A stretch of DNA of 64,000 bases from contig CAXHBH010000006.1 of assembly GCA_964014735.1 (NCBI GenBank), forward strand, positions 1-64,000, written 5' to 3'. The stretch comes from UBA7446 sp964014735. GTDB taxonomy: Bacteria > Bacteroidota > Bacteroidia > Flavobacteriales > Flavobacteriaceae. Both the position numbers and the translations under genes were made by a program. This document shows positions 28,131-35,073 of the stretch, piece by piece (position 1 is the stretch's first letter; every line of letters begins with the position of its first letter). The notes beneath the pieces are model-generated. The model had not been told where the DNA came from. It saw only the letters and a program-made list of their open reading frames with translations, and searched no databases.

Positions 28131-29702
28131 ATGCTAATAAATTCAACTTTAATTACGCGAAGAAAATCTCAACTTAAGCATATTGCGATGTTAGTATGTC
28201 TTTTGGTTGCTACAACCTTACTATTGGTTTCATGTAACCTAGAGGAAGACCCACCATTTTTGGACAACACAATGTATGAAAACGCGCAAAGCGCAGAGGC
28301 AGCTAGAGATGGAATATATGCAGCTTTCACCCATTACAACGCGCAGGAACAGCGTATGTTTGTTGAAAATGGGTATTCGGGTTTAATGGTTACACGAAGA
28401 GGGGGTAATAAATTATCAGCTGTGTGGATGAATAATGTTATGAAATTAAACCCAAATGAAAATGTTGATACACAAAATACTTGGATTGGACTCTACAGAA
28501 TAATTTCAAGATCAAATGCGGCTATATCCAACTCAACTTATGATACCGCATCGACCGAGACGAGTCAAGTTAGAATTAACGACGTTGTTGGGCATGCTTT
28601 CTTTTCTCGTGCGTGGGGATATTTTTCCCTAACTCGTTTATGGGGTGATGTTCCAGTTTGGACAACTCTTCCAGACTCAGACAATATCCACAAGGAAAAG
28701 ATGCTTTCTAAAGACGTATATCAACAAATAATCGCTGATGCTGTAAAATCAAAGGAGCTGTTAAATGGTTCAGCAGGAAATGGCTTTCCAAAAGACCACG
28801 CCGCAAGTATGTTACTTGCCAAAGTTTATATGCTATTAGCAACCAACCCAAGCCTACAGGCAGATGGAATGTCTGAAATGGATTATTGGAACATGGCATA
28901 CCAAGAGGCAAAGTCAGTTTATAATTCTGGTGAATATTCACTTGTTTCTGATTATGCTACTTTATTTGACGGAAGTAATGAAAACTCAACAGAGTCAATA
29001 TTTGAGTTACAACTTGCTCAAGATGCATGTAACTCTCAAATGGGTCGTAATTACACACCTTGGAAGTATAAAGCAGGACAAGCCTTTGGATGGTTTGGTG
29101 TTTCTGCGGATGTGTATGACTACCACGTTGCACATTATCCTGATGATGAAAGGCTAGACGCAACATATTTACATGAATATACACGAGCAGACACTGGAGG
29201 AACAGTAAGAGTATATCCATCTAACGCGGCACGCGGTGCTTTTTCAAATGCACATCCTTATTTATTTAAGCATGCTGAAAAAGATAAAAATCACACAAAT
29301 CAATGTAATAGCCAAAATTTGATTGTTTACAGATACGCTGACTTAATTTTAATGTTAGCAGAAATATCTAATGAATTACAAAACGGAGAAGCACTTGGTT
29401 ATGTAACCGAGGTATTAGCACGTGCTGAACAAACTCCACATGCAGGATATATGGGTGACCAAGTAAGCTTTAGAGACGCTATAATGGATGAGTATCGCTT
29501 TGAGTTACTTGGTGAGGGACTTGACTCATATAACAATAGAAGAAGAGGCTATGCTTACTTTTTAGAAAATACAATTAATAGGCACAACAACAATCCAAAT
29601 TTTAAAGCATCCGTAGATGTGTTGCTTAACGATGTTGAGTCAGAAGTGATGTATCTCGATATACCACTTTTAGAAATAAATACCAACGATTTAATAAACT
29701 AA
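28131..29702 (+). CDS. susD: SusD/RagB-type glycan-binding lipoprotein
   Basis: A 523-residue surface lipoprotein with lipobox LLVSC (C35), followed by acidic residues (NLEED) typical of the Bacteroidetes surface-export signal. The helical TPR-like body has the SusD pattern (AEAARDGIYAAF, GHAFFSRAWGYFSLTRLWGDVP, and near the end DEYRFELLGEGLDSYNNRRRGY). It caps the SusC barrel and binds the incoming oligosaccharide. I kept the ATG at 28131, 4 bases after susC; an ATG at 28188 would give a shorter signal peptide and is also possible. Confidence 0.96.
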   Translation: MLINSTLITRRKSQLKHIAMLVCLLVATTLLLVSCNLEEDPPFLDNTMYENAQSAEAARDGIYAAFTHYNAQEQRMFVENGYSGLMVTRRGGNKLSAVWMNNVMKLNPNENVDTQNTWIGLYRIISRSNAAISNSTYDTASTETSQVRINDVVGHAFFSRAWGYFSLTRLWGDVPVWTTLPDSDNIHKEKMLSKDVYQQIIADAVKSKELLNGSAGNGFPKDHAASMLLAKVYMLLATNPSLQADGMSEMDYWNMAYQEAKSVYNSGEYSLVSDYATLFDGSNENSTESIFELQLAQDACNSQMGRNYTPWKYKAGQAFGWFGVSADVYDYHVAHYPDDERLDATYLHEYTRADTGGTVRVYPSNAARGAFSNAHPYLFKHAEKDKNHTNQCNSQNLIVYRYADLILMLAEISNELQNGEALGYVTEVLARAEQTPHAGYMGDQVSFRDAIMDEYRFELLGEGLDSYNNRRRGYAYFLENTINRHNNNPNFKASVDVLLNDVESEVMYLDIPLLEINTNDLIN

Positions 29703-29705
29703 AAT

Positions 29706-31349
29706 ATGAATGTTTCAAAATATTTATTGTCAACACTCTTATTATCGATCTTCCTTTTTGTTGCGTGCGATGAAAGCGAAGATATTCAAAGATACGAGCA
29801 AGAGGTTTTAACAACATCAAATAATCCGTTAACATATACTAATTTAACGAGTTATCCATTAGTTGGCCCTATTACTAGTGCAGTGCCTACTGGAGATTTT
29901 GATACGCCATTTCGCTATCGCTTGTTAAACTCAGCATCAACTACAGGCAGTAGTTTTACAAAAGCAGCTTTTACAGTAAACGGAGATACTGGTATTGTAG
30001 CTTATGGTAATGCTGGCAACACGATTACACCTGGCACATATTCAGTAGATATAGGGGTTACAAATTCAAATGGAATGGCTGTTTATGAAGGTGCATATCA
30101 ATTAACAATTCTTGAAGTCCCTGTTCAAGTAAATATTGATGCTGCTCAAGTTGATGCTGGTATTTTTGAGCAGGGGGTTATGGCTACAGTGTCTTACACA
30201 GACATATCAGCAAGTGGCTCAGATGTTACATCAGTATCATATGCACTTGTAGATGCCCCTGTTGGCTTTACAATAAACGCTACAACTGGAGCAATTTCAA
30301 AAGTAAATGGCGCAGTTTCAGGACCAAATCAATTAACTGTTCGAGTTACTACCAACACAGGTATAATTGTTGTCCAAAACATACTTACAGTAGTTGTTGG
30401 TGCTCCACCAACACTGCAAATGGTACAACAAGACGGCACTACTACACTGACGAAAGCTGTTGTTTCACCATATTCAGCATATACAACAGCAGCTCCTGTT
30501 GTGGATGGAATGAGCCCAACACAGTGGGAAATCATATTTCCAAAATCACTTGTTAATAATAACCCAGATGTGACGGCTGGGGAAACTGCAATTGATTTTT
30601 CCTCTTCATTTAGTGTAGAGGAGCCCTCAGGTAAAGTATCCATTGCGGCTGATGCTGGCCTTCCAGCTGGTTTGCATACGATTAGTTTGAAAGCTATTAA
30701 TGCCTCAGCCAACGAATATACATTTGAGGATGTAATTAATATAGAGGTTGTTTCTAGATGGGAAACAACACCGTTATATGAAAATGATCTATCAACTCTT
30801 GATCAAATCACTTTGCATCATTTGGATAGCCCTGCTAAATACTTAGAATCTACTGCAAAACATGGTAAAACGGGAACTCCAGCAATAAAGTTTCAAACTT
30901 TAAATGGAGCGAATAATGCTAACCGTAAAGATGCAGCAGTGGAACTTAAAATACCAATAACTGATGCTACATTTAAAAAAGTAAGATTTACTTTTTATGA
31001 AGCTTTTGGATATAATAATTTCTTTAACCAAAGGCACGCAAGAGAGCTTTACAGCTACCAAGCCACTGACAACAGTGTACCACCACTAACTCCTGATTCC
31101 TGGAATATAATGATGGATATAACTGATAGCTCTTGGTCAGGTACAAGTAGATGGGGTTCAATTAAAGCTGACATTTCAACTTTCAGCAAGGTTGAAAATA
31201 AAGTTGTTGATATAGCTTCAGGAACACAAAATTTATATTTTTTCTTAAGATGTCATAGAGTTGATGATACACATCCAACACAAGGACAATGGCTTTTGAG
31301 AAATTTCCTCGTAGAGGTCTCAATGGCATATCCATCAGAAGAATATTAA
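29706..31349 (+). CDS. Surface lipoprotein, probable glycan-binding protein (SusE/F position)
   Basis: A 547-residue lipoprotein (FVAC, C21, then DESED, an acidic surface-export signal). Several tandem Ig/cadherin-like beta domains occupy residues about 30-350 (PGTYSVDIGVTNSNG and FTINATTGAISKVNG style repeats), followed by a C-terminal beta-sandwich (about 355-547; VRFTFYEAFGYNNFFNQRHARELYSY) rich in aromatic residues. No enzyme motif is visible. Its place just after susD is where surface glycan-binding proteins are encoded, and the long Ig stalk plus terminal domain fits such a role. I do not recognise the C-terminal domain. Confidence 0.75.
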   Translation: MNVSKYLLSTLLLSIFLFVACDESEDIQRYEQEVLTTSNNPLTYTNLTSYPLVGPITSAVPTGDFDTPFRYRLLNSASTTGSSFTKAAFTVNGDTGIVAYGNAGNTITPGTYSVDIGVTNSNGMAVYEGAYQLTILEVPVQVNIDAAQVDAGIFEQGVMATVSYTDISASGSDVTSVSYALVDAPVGFTINATTGAISKVNGAVSGPNQLTVRVTTNTGIIVVQNILTVVVGAPPTLQMVQQDGTTTLTKAVVSPYSAYTTAAPVVDGMSPTQWEIIFPKSLVNNNPDVTAGETAIDFSSSFSVEEPSGKVSIAADAGLPAGLHTISLKAINASANEYTFEDVINIEVVSRWETTPLYENDLSTLDQITLHHLDSPAKYLESTAKHGKTGTPAIKFQTLNGANNANRKDAAVELKIPITDATFKKVRFTFYEAFGYNNFFNQRHARELYSYQATDNSVPPLTPDSWNIMMDITDSSWSGTSRWGSIKADISTFSKVENKVVDIASGTQNLYFFLRCHRVDDTHPTQGQWLLRNFLVEVSMAYPSEEY

Positions 31350-31401
31350 ACTTTTTAAACAATAAGTAAAACCTAAATTTTAATAATTAAATAACATAAA
31401 T

Positions 31402-32595
31402 ATGAAACAATTATACTTTTTACTAATCTTAACGCTATCATTCGGCGTTTATTCACAAGGCTATATGACTTGGAACTTTCAAGCAAATACTAATCAGGAC
31501 ACCGGAGTGGTCAGCACAGCTTTTGGTGCACAAGCCTCCGAAAGTAGCTATATAAGTGAAAATGATCCAAAAACAACGCAGGCATATTTAGGATATATGG
31601 GTGCTAGCTTTACTCCAAATAATGATGGCACTGCTACAGCTCCAAAAGGATTGCCAAAAAGTAGCGGTACTACAAGAACAGCTTCTTTTTCACAGCGTTA
31701 CCCAAATACTGTTAGAAAAGCCGCAGGTAGTTCTGTAGCTGCTAGTGACGCTGCTACTTCACCTGCAATTCAGTCTGGTAAGGTGCATATATCAGTTGCC
31801 TTTAAAGAGTGGCTAATGACTAACGATTCAGGCAACACTTTTGAACTTAAAATAAGGTCATTTGATAATGGTAATAACCCAACCACTCCAGGTAATGGAC
31901 CAAAGACAATTATGAGCTTAAAACTAGAGCAAGCCACGGTATCTTCAAATGGTGTCACTTCAACAGTTCCTGGTGTAATTAGAGTAGTTGGTCAAACTTG
32001 GAATAACACAACAAATGGTCAGTTTAGAAATGCTGGTAACTTGGCTACAGGCACTGCAAACGCGGTGTATAATACACCTATCAATATTGGTGTTACTATT
32101 GACTATGATACCAATTCATGGGCATTTTGGACAGGCTCACCAGGGAACACATCTGGCTTTGACTCTGAAAAAGGTGGTATAGTTGGTACAATTGGTGCAG
32201 GAGTATTACCAATCGCTGCTTTTGATCACTTGATTGTAAACATAAGAAGACCTGCTGGTGGAACTGCACAAGCAGAAGGATCAGTAGGGACAGAGGACTA
32301 TTGGATAGTTGATCAAATTAAAATTGATACGGGTACCTACACAAATACACTTTCTACAGAAGATTTAGCGATGGAAGACTCGTTTGCAATTTATCCAAAC
32401 CCTGCTGATAATTTTGTTGTTTTACAAAACGCAAAGGTTGGTGATAAGCTAGACTTATTTGATGTTGTTGGAAAAAAAGTAAGATCTTTCAATGTTGAGT
32501 CTGAAAGCCAACAATTAGACATCAGTGATCTTAAAACTGGAGTTTATTTTGCTCGATCTAATCAATTAGAAGCAATTAAAATCATAAAAAGATAA
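31402..32595 (+). CDS. T9SS-secreted protein of unknown function in the PUL
   Basis: A 397-residue protein with a signal peptide (VYSQ) and a C-terminal T9SS type A sorting domain (about 320-397: SFAIYPNPADNFVVL...LKTGVYFARS). The middle (20-315) is beta-rich, low in Cys and high in Gly, Thr, Asn and Ser; it may be a concanavalin-like jelly roll (ELKIRSFDNGN, INIGVTIDYDTNSWAFW). I recognise no family or catalytic motif. Lying between the surface lipoprotein and the GH5 gene, it is probably exported to the cell surface to bind or cut the same polymer. A hairpin terminator follows 15 bases after the stop. Confidence 0.72.
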   Translation: MKQLYFLLILTLSFGVYSQGYMTWNFQANTNQDTGVVSTAFGAQASESSYISENDPKTTQAYLGYMGASFTPNNDGTATAPKGLPKSSGTTRTASFSQRYPNTVRKAAGSSVAASDAATSPAIQSGKVHISVAFKEWLMTNDSGNTFELKIRSFDNGNNPTTPGNGPKTIMSLKLEQATVSSNGVTSTVPGVIRVVGQTWNNTTNGQFRNAGNLATGTANAVYNTPINIGVTIDYDTNSWAFWTGSPGNTSGFDSEKGGIVGTIGAGVLPIAAFDHLIVNIRRPAGGTAQAEGSVGTEDYWIVDQIKIDTGTYTNTLSTEDLAMEDSFAIYPNPADNFVVLQNAKVGDKLDLFDVVGKKVRSFNVESESQQLDISDLKTGVYFARSNQLEAIKIIKR

Positions 32596-32610
32596 ATTCA
32601 TAATTAATTT

Positions 32611-32637
32611 AAGGGGGTATATTTTATATCCCCTTTT
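32611..32637 (+). terminator. Internal (attenuator-like) terminator in the susCD operon
   Basis: An 11-bp stem (32611-32621 with 32625-32635, one G-T wobble) with a 3-base loop and a short T-run, in the 54-base gap before the small 117-residue gene. The genes on both sides point the same way, so it may lower expression of the downstream enzyme genes. Confidence 0.6.
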
Positions 32638-32649
32638 AAATATATAAAA

Positions 32650-33003
32650 ATGAAAAAAATTATATTCTCAATATTTTTCCTTTCTTTTTGTTTTGTAGCA
32701 AATGCGCAAGACTACAACAAGTTCCAGCTTAATCGTGCTAAAATGTATTCAGATTATGTTGCTGAACAAATGAGTATGAGTGATGAACAAAAGCAAATTG
32801 TTTATCAAGTTTTACTGGACAGGATGTACAATTCTAATACAGAAATTAAGTCTAAGAATTTAACCATGCAAAAAGATAAACAAGTTGTTTATTCGGCACA
32901 GACAAAAATTGCTCAACAAAAACTTAAATCAGAATTTGGCAAAGATTCTTGGAAAATTTTGAAATTAAGTAATGAGGCTAGAAAAAATGCCGAAAAAAAA
33001 TAG
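32650..33003 (+). CDS. Small secreted helical protein of unknown function
   Basis: A 117-residue protein with a signal peptide (FVANAQ, cleavage near residue 20). The mature 97 residues are helical and highly charged, with a Gln/Lys-rich stretch (MSDEQKQIVYQVLLDRMYNSN and then KIAQQKLKSEFG). The pattern recalls the Spy/LTxxQ group of small periplasmic chaperone-like proteins, but only loosely. It overlaps the following GH5 gene by 17 bases, so the two are translationally linked. Confidence 0.6.
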   Translation: MKKIIFSIFFLSFCFVANAQDYNKFQLNRAKMYSDYVAEQMSMSDEQKQIVYQVLLDRMYNSNTEIKSKNLTMQKDKQVVYSAQTKIAQQKLKSEFGKDSWKILKLSNEARKNAEKK

Positions 33004-35041
33004 CACCATAAATTACACTATAACCAATTTTAAAAACCTGCTACTAATATTAGTTGCAGGTTTTTTAAGTGCCCAACAGACTCCTCAAGAGCTTGTCACA
33101 AAGATGAGCCGTGGACTTAATTTAGGTAATGTGCTTAGTGCCCCCGCGGAAGGAAACTGGGCGGGCGCAGCCACCGAACAATATTTTATTGATGTGGCAA
33201 ACGCTGGCTTTAAAAATGTTCGCATTCCTATGGATTTTTTTGGCTCTAGAACCAATGGAAGTACTTCATCATTTAGCTCAAGTGCCAATACAAGTACAAC
33301 TGTAGATAGATCTCAATTTCAAGTCAGTGCCTCTTATCTAAATCGCCTCGAAGAGGTGATAACATGGGGGCTTAATCAGGACTTGGTAATTGTTTTAGAT
33401 TTTCATGGTGCTACTTTAAAATCTGAGTTTATATATACTTTTGATTATTCTGAAAGTTCATACACGCACCCAACTTCAGCCAAGCGCGCAGCTGATCTAG
33501 CAAAATTCTATTCCATTTGGGAACAAATTGCAGATAGATTTAAAAATTACAGTGACGACCTGGTTTTTGAGGTCATTAATGAACCCTATTTTCATATTTC
33601 AGCCTCCGAAATGGATGAGATTAATGCCGAAGTAATTTCAATTGTAAGGGACTCGGGAGGTAATAACTCGACAAGAAAAATAGTTGTTACAGGCGGCTCG
33701 CAGAACAGTTTTAGGGCGATAACTACTATTGGAAATCAAATTATAAATAGTGATAATTACCTTATTGCTACATTTCACTATTATCTACCATTTAGTTTTA
33801 CAAAATCTAGTGATTACAGAAATAATGACAACAATTGGGGTACCAACCAGGATAAAAACGATGTTGATGATGATTTTCAAACAGTTGCTGATTGGGCAAA
33901 TCAGTTTAACCCACCTGTAGCTGTTTATTTAGGTGAGTTTACTGCTGACAATGCATACGGCTATAGTTATCAAACAGGAGACCTACATAAAGTAACGGCA
34001 AACAACTCGCCCAATGGCAATGGATATGCAGATGGTGGACCTGACCTTAACTCTAGGTATGACTATCATGCATATTTAGCAAACGCTGCTATTAGCAGGG
34101 ATTTTTCATTTTCAGCTTGGGATGCTGGTGGTGAAGCTTCTAAATCCATTCACTTACGAAAAGACTCAGGTCTTGCTGTGTATGATATTGATTACTTCTG
34201 TGTGGACAGCTACGATCCAAAATCTACAACAATAAGTACAGAAGTTGAAACGAGTCTTTGGGTGGATGATATTAAGGACGCTTTGCTTGGCGTTGAAAGA
34301 ACATGCAATGACACCGATGTACTTAAAAATATGGACTTTGAATGTGGATTTGACAACAATTGGTCTTTGCTTACACCAAATAGTAACGATAAAGCTGTAC
34401 TTGAAGATGCAACTTGCAGCGGTTCTTTAACTGGAGTTAGTGCAGCCAAAATTACTGTTTTTGAAACTGGACAGATTAACACTGCATTCTTGAGAAATGC
34501 ACAAATTTTCAATGATGGCAGTTTTAATAATAAACGATACAGTTTCAGCGTATACGGCAAAAGTAGTTCTCAAAACTTGAAGTTTAAAATGCGGGTAAAA
34601 TATAATTTAGATGGAAATAGTGTTAGTAAACATACTGGATCTCAAGAAAAAATATTGCAAACATCTTACCCCCAAGACCCATATACTTTTTCATTTGATG
34701 TGCCAGATGGAACCACAGACATACAGTTTCAGCTTTTGTGTGGACAGGACATTGGAACGTATTATTTTGACAACTTTTCAGTTACACAGGAAACATTAAG
34801 TAAAAAAGACCTTTCTCAAAACATTAATGTTTATCCAAACCCAGTAAGTAATAAACTCTATATTCAAAAAGACGTTTCAGTTGTTGCAGCATCTCTGTAT
34901 AATATCAACGGTAAAAAAATAAAGTCTTGGGAAACGCAGAAAAACGAATATGACCTTTCCTTTCTAAAAAATGGCATATATTTTATAAAAATCATCACAG
35001 AAAATAACCTCTTTTGTACCAAGAGTATCATTAAAAAATAA
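32987..35041 (+). CDS. GH5 endo-beta-glycanase with CBM-like domain and T9SS tail
   Basis: A 684-residue secreted glycanase. After a signal peptide (GFLSAQQ) comes a GH5 barrel (about 30-430): RGLNLGNVLSAP, VRIPMDF, IVLDFHG, FEVINEPYF with acid/base E199, ATFHYY and VYLGEFTADN with nucleophile E317. A beta-sandwich (about 440-600, NMDFECGFDNNWSLL to YYFDNFSV) resembles CBM4/9-type modules, and residues about 610-684 are a T9SS sorting tail (VYPNPVSNKLYI, GIYFIKI). The subfamily cannot be assigned by eye; given the context an endo-xylanase is the leading guess. The ATG at 32987 is chosen over 32972 because it gives a better signal peptide. Confidence 0.88.
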   Translation: MPKKNSTINYTITNFKNLLLILVAGFLSAQQTPQELVTKMSRGLNLGNVLSAPAEGNWAGAATEQYFIDVANAGFKNVRIPMDFFGSRTNGSTSSFSSSANTSTTVDRSQFQVSASYLNRLEEVITWGLNQDLVIVLDFHGATLKSEFIYTFDYSESSYTHPTSAKRAADLAKFYSIWEQIADRFKNYSDDLVFEVINEPYFHISASEMDEINAEVISIVRDSGGNNSTRKIVVTGGSQNSFRAITTIGNQIINSDNYLIATFHYYLPFSFTKSSDYRNNDNNWGTNQDKNDVDDDFQTVADWANQFNPPVAVYLGEFTADNAYGYSYQTGDLHKVTANNSPNGNGYADGGPDLNSRYDYHAYLANAAISRDFSFSAWDAGGEASKSIHLRKDSGLAVYDIDYFCVDSYDPKSTTISTEVETSLWVDDIKDALLGVERTCNDTDVLKNMDFECGFDNNWSLLTPNSNDKAVLEDATCSGSLTGVSAAKITVFETGQINTAFLRNAQIFNDGSFNNKRYSFSVYGKSSSQNLKFKMRVKYNLDGNSVSKHTGSQEKILQTSYPQDPYTFSFDVPDGTTDIQFQLLCGQDIGTYYFDNFSVTQETLSKKDLSQNINVYPNPVSNKLYIQKDVSVVAASLYNINGKKIKSWETQKNEYDLSFLKNGIYFIKIITENNLFCTKSIIKK

Positions 35042-35073
35042 TATTCAACCAAAACCAACCCATAGCAACCCAA

